Assembly: GCA_039810005.1 (NCBI GenBank)
Contig: JBDHWD010000004.1
Span: 11,246 to 75,245 of the forward strand
Direction of reading: 5' to 3'
DNA: 64,000 nt
Source of the DNA: JAMLIA01 sp039810005
Lineage (GTDB): Bacteria > Chloroflexota > Chloroflexia > Thermomicrobiales > CFX8
Positions within the stretch are counted from its first letter, which is position 1. Every line of letters begins with the position of its first letter. A program made the position numbers and the translations under genes. Positions 51,442 through 59,778 of the stretch are shown here, in pieces. Under the pieces are notes generated by a model. The model was not told the origin of the DNA and searched no databases. It was given only the letters and a program-made list of their open reading frames with translations.

Positions 51442-52941
51442 TCAGTCAGAACTTCGCCCGCCGCGCTCGATCTCCTGCCAGGCGCGCGCGGCATCTTCCG
51501 CGTCGGCGGCGGTGGCCGGCTCACCGCTATAGCGCGCGTCCCGGTAGCGATCGGTGATCGAACGCACGGCGGAATCGCCGTTGGGCACGGATAATCGGCC
51601 AGTCACACCGGGGCGGTACTCGTCGGCCGTCTCGGCAGGGCGGCGGCCACGTCCGAGATCAGCGCCACGGCGCTGCAAACGCTGATACGTCTCGCGAATC
51701 GCCACGGTGTACCGCCAGCGCGGATCGTCGCGCAACTCCGCCAGCGGATCGACGACGACTGGTTGCTCGCGCTGAAACAGCGACCGGAAGCGATTGGCCA
51801 GCGACCCCAGCATATCGTCCCAGTCCATGATCGACTCGCGCTCTTCGTCGGTCGGTTGGCGTTCACGACGGCGACGACGGAACACGAACTTGGTCAGGAC
51901 AGCGAAAATCGCCAGGAGAATCAGCGCCGCGACGAGGTAGCGAATCGCGTCTGGTACATCGACAGCACGCTGTGTGAGCTGGTCGAACTGGCTATTGTCT
52001 TCCATGGGCGCGGGCGTTGAGACTGTGCGGGAAATCGGTTCGCGAGTGCCAATCAGCCAGACAAGCGGGGTGAGGATGATGTAGGCCAGCACGGCCATGA
52101 TCAGGATAACCGCCTCAAAGATGAAATTGAGCAGGAAGAGGAGCGGCGAAAGCATCCAGAGAACCGTGTCGAGGAACTGCCGCGAGAAGATGCCTGCGCC
52201 GATGATCGCCAGCGCGAGCACGGTCAGGATCGGCGCAGCGAACGTCGCCAGCCAGCGCGGGCCAAGCGGCGAACTCGTTCGGAAGCCCTCAAGCTTGAGC
52301 CGGGCAAAACCGATCGCACCCAGGGCGCAGACATAGAACGCGATCGTCGCAACGCTGAGGCGCTGATGCACCTGATCTGTCGGGCTGGTCGCTGCCAGCA
52401 CAATGACGATCAGCAACGCCAGGATGGCGCTGCCAACCCGCAACATCAAGTAGGCACTATCGACAGCCGGGAGGTCACGGGTTCGTCCGCGCCACCAGGC
52501 ATAGGCGACGAGGGCGACGAGGCCCCAGACCGGCCGAACCGAATCGGTGCCGAGCAACGCGAAGGCGCGTACGGTCTGGCGCAGCCAGCTGAAATCCCAG
52601 AGCGCGATGTTGGGGAACGCGCCGGCCTTGAGCGCGACGAGCAGCGTCACGACGATGCCGGCGCCCATGATGGCCTCGTATTGCCCACCCCAGACGCGCC
52701 ATTCGTCCAGGGCGCGGGGGATGATGTGGGCAGTGAGCATCACGAAGCCGACGATCCAGGCGGACAGGACACGCGATTCGGGCGAACTGTCGCTCAGCAG
52801 AATGCCGCTGACGAGGTAAACGAGCGACGCCTCGGCCAGCACCAGCGCAATGCCGATCAGCTCCAGCCGCCAGTCGAGCGAGCGGAGCAAGTCCATCAGG
52901 CTGGTTGGGGTAACGCGATCAGCGTCGTGTGTCTCACTCAT
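51442..52941 (-). CDS. Multipass membrane protein with C-terminal DUF4129
   Basis: A 499-residue protein with about ten hydrophobic helices over residues 25-350 and a soluble tail. The tail begins with a basic FVFRRRRRER and has the DUF4129 pattern DPRWRYTVAIRETYQRLQRRG with a later TADEY. In many bacteria this domain is fused to or sits beside a transglutaminase (TgpA-like); no transglutaminase Cys-His-Asp core is visible here. It belongs to the MoxR-DUF58-DUF4129 cluster: its ATG overlaps the DUF58 stop by one base. Confidence 0.8.
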   Translation of the reverse strand: MSETHDADRVTPTSLMDLLRSLDWRLELIGIALVLAEASLVYLVSGILLSDSSPESRVLSAWIVGFVMLTAHIIPRALDEWRVWGGQYEAIMGAGIVVTLLVALKAGAFPNIALWDFSWLRQTVRAFALLGTDSVRPVWGLVALVAYAWWRGRTRDLPAVDSAYLMLRVGSAILALLIVIVLAATSPTDQVHQRLSVATIAFYVCALGAIGFARLKLEGFRTSSPLGPRWLATFAAPILTVLALAIIGAGIFSRQFLDTVLWMLSPLLFLLNFIFEAVILIMAVLAYIILTPLVWLIGTREPISRTVSTPAPMEDNSQFDQLTQRAVDVPDAIRYLVAALILLAIFAVLTKFVFRRRRRERQPTDEERESIMDWDDMLGSLANRFRSLFQREQPVVVDPLAELRDDPRWRYTVAIRETYQRLQRRGADLGRGRRPAETADEYRPGVTGRLSVPNGDSAVRSITDRYRDARYSGEPATAADAEDAARAWQEIERGGRSSD

Positions 52942-54314
52942 CAGGCGTCTCGCTGTCGTTCGACCAGACCGGCCAGCGCAACCGGGTTCATCTGGATCGC
53001 GTAGCGCCGCCGCGACTGGCGCGGCGTGCCGATCGATGCCGAATCGAGCTTGAAGACGTCAATCCCACGAATTGACGGCAGCTCAACCTCGTCAATCGTC
53101 ACCAGGACGACGCGGTGTCCAGCGCGTTGCAGATCGACGAGGACTGCGGCTGTGGCGTCGGTAATGAGCGCCGTTACGATAACGACAGTGCTTCCCATCG
53201 GAAAACGTGACGTTTCGGCGCGTAGCAAGCGGGCGAAATTGATTGAGGCGATCGGTGAGAGCTTGGCCAGACCGGCCAGCACCTCACCGCGCTGGCTGGG
53301 GCTGCGGCTGGGGCGCACGCGCAACGGCTGATCCGAGCCGCCACTAACGCCATTTGCATAGACGCCGACCGTCCGGCGCTCATCAAGCGCACGAATCGCG
53401 ATCGAGGCGGTCGCCGTGATGGCGTCTTCCGCCCGCTCGTAGTCGATACCTTCCCAGTAGTGTTCGAACGTATCGAGGTTGAGAAAGACGCCGAACTGGA
53501 TCGTCGTCGTTGGCTCGAACACCTTGGATTGCAGCGCTCCGGTCCGGGCGGTCGCCTTCCAGTGAACGTGGCGGAACGAGTCCTCGGGGCGGTAGTCGCG
53601 CACACCGACGACCCGCGACGGGTCGGTGATTACGAGCCGTCGCGTCGATTGCTCGCCAAACAGATGGCGCGGCGGGATGCCGATCTGGGCCAGCGGCACC
53701 ACCCGCGGATAGACAAGCAGCGACGTGAAGTTCTCCAATGATTTCGTGGAGGTGAAGAAGCCAAAGAGATCGCCGGAGCGCATTTGCGTCGGACCGAGAA
53801 AGAACTGGCCGCGAACCGGGCAATGAATGTGGAATGTCCAGCTAACGCGCTCGTACCAACGCATGGCGGTCGTGATCTGAAGAACATCGCGGCCCGGGAC
53901 GCCGCTGGGCTGGTTCTCCTGCTCGCGAATACGCAGATCGTCCGGCAGCTGATCCAGAATCTCCAGCCACGGCAGCGGCAGCAGCTTGCGGTTCGCGACG
54001 GAGACACGCATCGTCGCGTCCTCGCCGGGGAACAGGCGATCGGTTTCGATGGTGCGGGTGACAACGACGCCACGGAGTGCCAGCCGAGCCCACAGCCATG
54101 CGCCGCCGGCCGTGACGAGAGTCAGCAGGCCAAGCAGCGTTGGCGCACGCTCGCGCAGCACCATGCCGAGCAGGACGAGCGCGACGGCGCTCCACACCCA
54201 GACACTGTTGAAGAACAGCGAACGAGCGCGACCGGTGCCGGTGAGCGCTTCATCCTCCCCGCCGAGCCGCTCAAGCAAGCTCGACAGGTACTCGAAGGGA
54301 TTCCAGGATCTCAT
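52941..54314 (-). CDS. DUF58 domain protein
   Basis: A 457-residue membrane-anchored protein. Two hydrophobic helices (about residues 35-80) precede an immunoglobulin-like region and the DUF58 signature DYRPEDSFRHVHWKATAR (about residue 235), with a VWA-like C-terminal half (FGVFLNLDTF). DUF58 proteins work with MoxR ATPases, probably in assembling or activating membrane or metal-dependent complexes. ATG 54314 overlaps the MoxR gene by 44 bases; a later TTG near 54275 is possible. The stop overlaps the DUF4129 start. Confidence 0.9.
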   Translation of the reverse strand: MRSWNPFEYLSSLLERLGGEDEALTGTGRARSLFFNSVWVWSAVALVLLGMVLRERAPTLLGLLTLVTAGGAWLWARLALRGVVVTRTIETDRLFPGEDATMRVSVANRKLLPLPWLEILDQLPDDLRIREQENQPSGVPGRDVLQITTAMRWYERVSWTFHIHCPVRGQFFLGPTQMRSGDLFGFFTSTKSLENFTSLLVYPRVVPLAQIGIPPRHLFGEQSTRRLVITDPSRVVGVRDYRPEDSFRHVHWKATARTGALQSKVFEPTTTIQFGVFLNLDTFEHYWEGIDYERAEDAITATASIAIRALDERRTVGVYANGVSGGSDQPLRVRPSRSPSQRGEVLAGLAKLSPIASINFARLLRAETSRFPMGSTVVIVTALITDATAAVLVDLQRAGHRVVLVTIDEVELPSIRGIDVFKLDSASIGTPRQSRRRYAIQMNPVALAGLVERQRDA

Positions 54315-55224
54315 GCAGAATGCTCGGCGTCGTGCGGCCCCGCAGACGCGCATCCGGCGAGAGCATCAGACGGTGGTTGAGCACCGGCTGAACCATCGCC
54401 TTTACGTCATCGGGAATGACGAAGTCGCGGCCACGGAGCGCCGCTAGCGCCTGCGAAGCGCGAGACAGCGCCAACGTGCCACGAGGGCTGACGCCCAGCT
54501 CAATGGCGTCATGCTCGCGAGTGGCGCGGACGATGGCGACGATATAGGTGCGCAACTCGGGCTCAATGTGGATCTCTCGAACCTGACGGGCCGCACCGAC
54601 GAGATCGTCTGGCGTAGCGACCGACTCAAGCGAATCGATCGGGTGTGCGTGCTGCAACCGGACGAGCATGTCCGCCTCCTGCTCAGCATCGGGATAACCG
54701 ACTGAAATGCGCAGCAGGAAGCGATCGAGCTGCGCCTCGGGCAGCGGAAAGGTGCCTTCCAGCTCGATCGGGTTCTCGGTCGCGAGCACAAGAAATGGTC
54801 GCGGCAGCGGCATCGTCTCACCGTCGATCGTGACGGTACGCTCCTCCATCGCTTCCAGCAGCGCGGACTGCGTACGAGGAGTAGCGCGGTTGATCTCGTC
54901 GGCCAGCAGGACGTTTGAGAAGACGGGGCCGGCACGGAAGACGAAATCGCCGAGCTTCTGATTGTAGTAGCTCAGGCCGGAGATATCAGACGGCAGCAGG
55001 TCGGGTGTGAACTGCACGCGCCGCAGGTCACCGCCGATGGAGCGCGCGATCGAGCGGGCCAGCGTCGTCTTGCCGACGCCCGGCACGTCTTCGAGCAGCG
55101 CGTGGCCCTCGCACAGGAGCGCAACAAGAATGAGCTCACTTACGTCCCGCTTGCCGACCATGACTCGATCGACGTTATCCATAATCCGCCGACCGAAGTC
55201 AGCAATCGCGCCGGTCTGCCTCAT
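54271..55224 (-). CDS. MoxR-family AAA+ ATPase
   Basis: A 317-residue AAA+ ATPase. Walker A EDVPGVGKTTLA (about residues 45-56), Walker B VLLADEINRATP, sensor 1 FLVLATENP, and the DRFLLRISVGYP arginine-finger region. The C-terminal lid has DFVIPDDVKAMVQPVLNHR. MoxR proteins are chaperone-like partners of VWA/DUF58 proteins. First gene of the cluster MoxR, DUF58, DUF4129, all overlapping or adjacent. It is divergent from the hybrid histidine kinase gene, with an A+T-rich promoter region shared between them. Confidence 0.95.
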   Translation of the reverse strand: MRQTGAIADFGRRIMDNVDRVMVGKRDVSELILVALLCEGHALLEDVPGVGKTTLARSIARSIGGDLRRVQFTPDLLPSDISGLSYYNQKLGDFVFRAGPVFSNVLLADEINRATPRTQSALLEAMEERTVTIDGETMPLPRPFLVLATENPIELEGTFPLPEAQLDRFLLRISVGYPDAEQEADMLVRLQHAHPIDSLESVATPDDLVGAARQVREIHIEPELRTYIVAIVRATREHDAIELGVSPRGTLALSRASQALAALRGRDFVIPDDVKAMVQPVLNHRLMLSPDARLRGRTTPSILHEILESLRVPVELA

Positions 55225-55261
55225 CTTGCGTGCGTCTTCATTTCCTGGAAACGAACTAGAA

Positions 55262-55289
55262 CTGACGGAGAGTTGGCCAAAACTATATC
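55262..55289 (+). promoter_or_regulatory. Candidate divergent promoter region, kinase and MoxR genes
   Basis: On the plus strand, CTGACG (55262-55267) and TATATC (55284-55289) are 16 bases apart. On the minus strand, TATAGT (55282-55287) is a strong -10 box for the MoxR gene and overlaps the plus-strand -10; its -35 is unclear. Confidence 0.4.
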
Positions 55290-55317
55290 ATCGCTGTTGA
55301 CGCTGTTCGCCTGGCGG

Positions 55318-57417
55318 ATGGCCTATCCCGCTCCGCATGCCGCTCCGATCGAACACGGGCAGGACTCGTTGGTGCTACAGATGGCGCTCCTCGCACAAGT
55401 CAGCACACACCCGCTCCGCGAGAGCGCGGCAAACGGCGTGGAGGTTGCCGGGCTGGATGCTGTTTCGCTGCTGGTTGGCGGCCTTGCCGTGTTGGTCACG
55501 ACACTGGTGATCCAGTGGGTGATCCTGCGACGCCGCGCCGAAGCGAATCGCGCCAGTGAGCTGAGCGCAGCTGAGGTCGACCGCTATGCGACGATCTTCG
55601 AGAGCGCCAACGAGGGCATCGTCGTCCTCGACCCTGATGGGAACATCACCGAAATCAACCCGGCCGCCTGCCGGCTGTTCAACGTTGACGCGGGGGCCAT
55701 CCTCGGCGTTCCTGCGACCGAGCTCGGGCTGCTGAGCGTCGCCGAAATCCGCCTGCTCCCCAAGCTGCACCGCCAGGACAATCCCCAATCGGTCGTCCGG
55801 CAGGTCGGCAATCGCATCGTCAGCACGATCGTCAGCCCGCTCCGCACCGCGCCGGCGCGCCGCCGCCGGGACGAATCGGTCTGGCTGCTGCGCGATGTGA
55901 CTGAGGCTGTCCGGATGGAAGAAACCCGCAACGAGTTCATCTCGGTGGTCTCACACGAGCTGCGGACGCCAATGACGGCCATCAAAGGCTTCACCGATTT
56001 GCTGCTCGATGGGGACGCTGGGAGCGTGACGCGGCAACAGCGCGAGCTGCTGACGGTCGTGCAGGGCAATGCGAACCGGCTGGTCAATCTGGTCAACGAC
56101 ATGCTTGACATATCGCGGATTGAGTCTGGGCGCATTCATCTCGATCAGACTGCGGTCGATATCGTTGCCGCCATTCGCAGCGTCGTGCGCAGCCTGCGGC
56201 CGATGCAGGAAGCGAAGCAGCTTAACGTGCTTGAGGAGCTGGACCCGGATGCGCCGCCGGTGTTTGCCGATGAGGCGCGTCTGACGCAGATCCTGACGAA
56301 CCTGCTGGCTAATGCCTACAAGTACACGCCGGAGAACGGCTGGGTCACGGTACGGACAGAGGTACTCGACACGTTTGTCGCCGTCAGCGTGTCGGACACC
56401 GGCATTGGCATTCCTGCTGATGCACTGGCGCACGTCTTCACCAAGTTCTTCCGGGTCGAGCACCCGACGACGCAGGCCGTCAGCGGCACCGGCCTGGGGT
56501 TGGCAATCACGCGGCTCCTGGTCGAGCGGCACGGCGGCCGGATCACCGCGGCCAGCCGCGAGGGAGTCGGGACGACGGTACGGTTTACCCTGCCAGTGGC
56601 GGGGGCAAGCTGGGCGAGCGGCAATGGCGAGAGCGACCCTCCGGTCGTGCTGATCGCAACCGCCGACCCGCGCGACCGTCGCGCCTGGGACCAGGGGCTG
56701 GAGAGCATTCCGGCGCAGACGATCTATCCGCGCTCGCAGTCGGTGCGCGCGATCGTCGGCGAGGCGGAGCTGCATCATCCGGCGGTCATTGTGATTCGCC
56801 CTCTGGCAGCGCGGCCGGGGCTGCAACTACTGCTGGACGATCTCGACGCCGTACCGGAACTGGCCGATACGTCCCTCGTGCTCGTTGGCGGCGCGGCGCA
56901 GGCCGTGAAGGAGACCGCGCGGCGGGTCGTGATGCTCCGCGGTGATGCCGGCCCCGACCACGTCTCGGCCGTCGTGCGCGACCTGCTGCCGCATGGCGAT
57001 CCCATGCCGCAGCGGCGCGGGCGGATTCTGCTGGGGGTGAACGACGGCAGCAGCGGCACGGCGCTGAACGCCAGGCTGGACTCCGCTGGCTTCAGTGTCA
57101 CACCGGTTCGCGACGGCCTGGCTGCCATCGTCCGCGCGATCGAAATGCTGCCGGACGCGATCGTGATTCAGGATGATCTCGACCGCCTCGATGCCCAAGC
57201 CGTGCTGCACCAGTTGCGCGAGTACCCGGGCACGGAGCAGATCCCGGTGATCGTCGTTGCCGGGGCGGGGCAGATCGATTCGGCAGCACTCCTGTCGGCT
57301 GGAGCATCGGATATGATGGCAGCGCCTATTGACAGTGACGCGCTCGTCGCGCGCCTGATCGAGCTGACCGAAACTGCGTCGGAAGAAGCGGTTGATACGA
57401 GTGTCACGACACTCTGA
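55318..57417 (+). CDS. Membrane-bound PAS histidine kinase with two degenerate receivers
   Basis: A 699-residue sensor kinase. One membrane helix (about 49-71), a PAS domain (about 85-190, ATIFESANEGIVVLDPDGNI), HisKA with SVVSHELRTPMTAIKGF (His213), and HATPase_c with NLLANAYKYTPENG, SDTGIGIPADAL and GTGLGLAITRLLVERHGG. Two C-terminal regions, about 440-550 and 570-690, have receiver-like folds but lack the acceptor Asp context and the conserved Lys (the second has MAAPIDSD where KP is expected), so phosphorylation there is doubtful. The start is uncertain: ATG 55318 has a weak site; ATG 55381 is an alternative. No response regulator is adjacent. Divergent from MoxR. Confidence 0.88.
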   Translation: MAYPAPHAAPIEHGQDSLVLQMALLAQVSTHPLRESAANGVEVAGLDAVSLLVGGLAVLVTTLVIQWVILRRRAEANRASELSAAEVDRYATIFESANEGIVVLDPDGNITEINPAACRLFNVDAGAILGVPATELGLLSVAEIRLLPKLHRQDNPQSVVRQVGNRIVSTIVSPLRTAPARRRRDESVWLLRDVTEAVRMEETRNEFISVVSHELRTPMTAIKGFTDLLLDGDAGSVTRQQRELLTVVQGNANRLVNLVNDMLDISRIESGRIHLDQTAVDIVAAIRSVVRSLRPMQEAKQLNVLEELDPDAPPVFADEARLTQILTNLLANAYKYTPENGWVTVRTEVLDTFVAVSVSDTGIGIPADALAHVFTKFFRVEHPTTQAVSGTGLGLAITRLLVERHGGRITAASREGVGTTVRFTLPVAGASWASGNGESDPPVVLIATADPRDRRAWDQGLESIPAQTIYPRSQSVRAIVGEAELHHPAVIVIRPLAARPGLQLLLDDLDAVPELADTSLVLVGGAAQAVKETARRVVMLRGDAGPDHVSAVVRDLLPHGDPMPQRRGRILLGVNDGSSGTALNARLDSAGFSVTPVRDGLAAIVRAIEMLPDAIVIQDDLDRLDAQAVLHQLREYPGTEQIPVIVVAGAGQIDSAALLSAGASDMMAAPIDSDALVARLIELTETASEEAVDTSVTTL

Positions 57418-57455
57418 TCACGGCCTTCAACGCGAGCCAGGCTGGGAGCCGCACG

Positions 57456-57914
57456 ATGGGCCTCACCGAATGGGACTCACTACTTCGAATCGCCGTCGCC
57501 ATTGTGCTCGGGGGGCTGATCGGCTACGAGCGCGAGACGCTCGACAAGAGCGCCGGTCTGCGGACGCACATGCTGGTGTCACTCGGGGCGGCGCTGTTCA
57601 TGGTCGCCAGCATCCTGATCGTCCAGGATTTCGCGACCGGTGACGGCACAAGTCGGCTCGATCCAACGCGTATTGGCTCGACGATTGTGACCGGCGTCGG
57701 CTTTCTCGGCGGCGGCATCATCTTCCGGCAGGAAGACCGCGTCCACGGCCTGACAACGGCGGCCGGGCTGTGGGTGGCTGCGGCGATCGGGCTGGCCTGC
57801 GGCGCAGGGTACTTTGTCCTCGCAATTGGCGGCTCGATACTCACGGTGACAATTTTGGCGATGATCCGACCGCTGGAAAAGCGCTTCGAAAACCGTCGGG
57901 ACTCCACGGACTGA
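57456..57914 (+). CDS. MgtC/SapB family membrane protein
   Basis: A 152-residue membrane protein with four hydrophobic helices. GGLIGYERE with LRTHMLVSLGAALF and GVGFLGGGIIFRQEDRVHGLTTAAGLWVAAAIG are MgtC hallmarks. In pathogens MgtC helps survival in low magnesium and acid and controls ATP synthase; here the role is unknown. The C-terminal ACT-like domain of MgtC proper is absent, as in the SapB short form. GGGAG lies before ATG 57456. It is 39 bases downstream of the histidine kinase and may be co-transcribed. Confidence 0.92.
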   Translation: MGLTEWDSLLRIAVAIVLGGLIGYERETLDKSAGLRTHMLVSLGAALFMVASILIVQDFATGDGTSRLDPTRIGSTIVTGVGFLGGGIIFRQEDRVHGLTTAAGLWVAAAIGLACGAGYFVLAIGGSILTVTILAMIRPLEKRFENRRDSTD

Positions 57915-57925
57915 GCAGCGCGCCC

Positions 57926-58600
57926 CTAGAACCGTGAGCGGTTCCGAGCCTTGATCGATCCACTCGCGACCGGCTCGCTGGCGGCAGCCGGATCGCGACG
58001 ATCCCGCACAAGCCAGGAGCGCAGACGCGCTTCAACTTCGTCAGCGGGCCACGCAGCTTCGTCGTAGCGACCAGCAACCTGGCGCTGGCGCAGCGCTTCG
58101 TACAGCGAAACGGCGCAGGCGACAGACACATTCAGTGACTCGACCATGCCCATCATCGGGATGTAGACGCAGCCATCGGCGAGGTCGACGCCGGGCTGAC
58201 TGACGCCTCGCGTTTCGTTTCCAAAGACCAGCGCTGTCGGCACTGTCAGATCGAGGTCATACAGATCGACTGCGTCGTGGGTGAGCGATGTTGCCAGGAT
58301 ACGGTAACCATCAGCGCGCAAGGCCGTGTAGCAATCCTCGATCGTCTCGTGGGCGTGCAGATCGAGCCAGCGCTGAGCACTGGCGGCGACACCCTTGCTC
58401 AACTCCGGGCGTTGGTCGAGGGCATACACGAGATGAGCGCCGGCAACACCAACCGCATCGCACGACCGCAGCATGGCGCTGACGTTGTGGGGATCGTGAA
58501 CGTCCTCGATCACAATCGTGAGATCCGGCTGGCGACGCTCCAGCGTGCCGCGCATGCGGGCCAGTCGTCGTGGGGTTATCGGTCGTGTGTCGTCAGTCAT
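57926..58600 (-). CDS. trmH: TrmH-type tRNA 2'-O-ribose methyltransferase
   Basis: A 224-residue SPOUT methyltransferase that uses SAM to methylate a ribose 2'-hydroxyl, in TrmH at G18 of the tRNA D-loop. The three motifs are present: IVIEDVHDPHNVSAMLRSCDAVG, LVFGNETRGVS, and IPMMGMVESLNVSVACAVSLYEALRQR (trefoil knot). A C-terminal extension with WPADEVEARLRSWLVR matches TrmH proper rather than the rRNA enzyme RlmB. It converges on mgtC and is divergent from rpmH. Confidence 0.9.
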   Translation of the reverse strand: MTDDTRPITPRRLARMRGTLERRQPDLTIVIEDVHDPHNVSAMLRSCDAVGVAGAHLVYALDQRPELSKGVAASAQRWLDLHAHETIEDCYTALRADGYRILATSLTHDAVDLYDLDLTVPTALVFGNETRGVSQPGVDLADGCVYIPMMGMVESLNVSVACAVSLYEALRQRQVAGRYDEAAWPADEVEARLRSWLVRDRRDPAAASEPVASGSIKARNRSRF

Positions 58601-58702
58601 CTCGCCTCGATGTGAGTCCAGCTTGCCGGTCTATCAGTCGGTAATTGTGTCAGGAATGCCGGCGTTGCGTCGGCTGGGTCGCGCCGAACGACAGTGTGCG
58701 CT

Positions 58703-58732
58703 TTGACGGCAATGGCACCGATTTCGTATAGT
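58703..58732 (+). promoter_or_regulatory. Candidate promoter of rpmH
   Basis: TTGACG (58703-58708) and TATAGT (58727-58732) match five of six consensus bases each, 18 bases apart. It is the strongest promoter-like sequence seen in the window and gives a leader of about 80 bases before rpmH. Confidence 0.65.
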
Positions 58733-58818
58733 ATGCGCTGGCCTCCGTCGAGCGCGGGCGAAGCGTTGCTGGGGCCATTGCGCATTGAGAACGAACCCCA
58801 GAGGCGGAGGAGACTCGT

Positions 58819-58986
58819 ATGCCAAAGAGGACATACCAGCCAAAGCGAATCCCGCGCAAGCGTGAGCATGGCTTCCTGAAGCGCATGAAGTCGCGTGGTG
58901 GTCGCGCAGTGCTAGCTGCCCGTCGTCGCAAGGGCCGCCACCAGTTGTCGGTCAGTGACGAGCGCAAGCCAACACTGAACAAGTAG
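58819..58986 (+). CDS. rpmH: 50S ribosomal protein L34
   Basis: A 55-residue, strongly basic protein that starts MPKRTYQPKRIPRKREHGF and continues RMKSRGGRAVLAARRRKGR, the L34 pattern; the C-terminal ten residues are an extension beyond the usual 44-47. L34 is part of the large ribosomal subunit. GGAGGAG lies seven bases before ATG 58819. It heads the rpmH-rnpA-yidD-yidC-jag block. Confidence 0.97.
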   Translation: MPKRTYQPKRIPRKREHGFLKRMKSRGGRAVLAARRRKGRHQLSVSDERKPTLNK

Positions 58987-59059
58987 CGGCAGCTATTTTG
59001 ATGGTGCCTGGCCTACCCGCTAACGGGTGGGCCATTGCCATTTCAGATACCCTGTATCC

Positions 59060-59428
59060 ATGATCGCTCGTGAATTTCGTATCCGGCGTGAATCTGAGTT
59101 CGAGCGTGTGCGCGCCCGTGGAAAGAGCTGGTCCAGCCGGACACTCGTCCTGATCGCGCTGCCGAACGATGGCGAGACGAATCGCTACGGCTTCGCCGCC
59201 GGCAAACGCCTGGGCAATGCCGTCGCGCGGAATCGCGCCAAGCGCCTGATGCGCGAAGCGGTGCGCGGGCTTCATCCGCGGCTGCGCCAGGGGTTCGATA
59301 TCGTCCTGATCGCGCGCAACAGTGTCGATGCCCAGACGACGGCGGCCAACATCGCATCCGATCTTGAGCGAGTGGCAGGCAGGGCACGGCTGCTGGCAAC
59401 GCCAGATGACGTGGGCGTGTCCGCATGA
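59060..59428 (+). CDS. rnpA: Ribonuclease P protein component
   Basis: A 122-residue basic protein, the protein subunit of RNase P that trims the 5' end of pre-tRNA. It starts with REFRIRRESEFERVRARGKSW and has the family signature RNRAKRLMREAVR preceded by GFAAGKRLGNAV. No clear ribosome site precedes ATG 59060; an earlier in-frame start at 59027 would add a non-conserved stretch. The stop overlaps the yidD ATG (ATGA). Confidence 0.95.
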   Translation: MIAREFRIRRESEFERVRARGKSWSSRTLVLIALPNDGETNRYGFAAGKRLGNAVARNRAKRLMREAVRGLHPRLRQGFDIVLIARNSVDAQTTAANIASDLERVAGRARLLATPDDVGVSA

Positions 59429-59634
59429 AGCGGCTGTTGCTCAGAATCATTCGTGGCTACCAGAACTGGGTCTCGCCGATGCTACCTTCGGCGTGCAGAT
59501 TCCACCCAACCTGCTCAGAATATGGCTACCAGGCTATCGCCAAGTACGGTATCATCCGAGGCGGCGCGATGGCGATATGGCGTGTTTTGCGTTGCAATCC
59601 ATTCAATAAGGGCGGCTACGATCCAGTTCCGTAA
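59425..59634 (+). CDS. yidD: Membrane protein insertion efficiency factor YidD
   Basis: A 69-residue protein that aids YidC-mediated membrane insertion. It shows the family pattern IIRGYQNWVSPMLPSACRFHP, PTCSEYGYQAI and CNPFNKGGYDPVP with the three conserved Cys. The ATG overlaps the rnpA stop by four bases, so the two are coupled. Confidence 0.97.
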   Translation: MKRLLLRIIRGYQNWVSPMLPSACRFHPTCSEYGYQAIAKYGIIRGGAMAIWRVLRCNPFNKGGYDPVP

Positions 59635-59778
59635 TCCTGTCGCTGCTCGCCAATATATCGTCGATCGACCGGGCCAGCGACGTGGCCGCGTGCCACGCAC
59701 AACATTGATCAGTGTGACTGTCGTTGCCGGGCGCACCGTCGCCTGCGCCGCGAGTTTTGGTTAGGACATTCCACCTCC

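Noticed and set aside
55175..55183. TTATCCATA, one base from a DnaA box
   Set aside because: A single near-match inside the MoxR coding region with no cluster of further boxes; not evidence of an origin.
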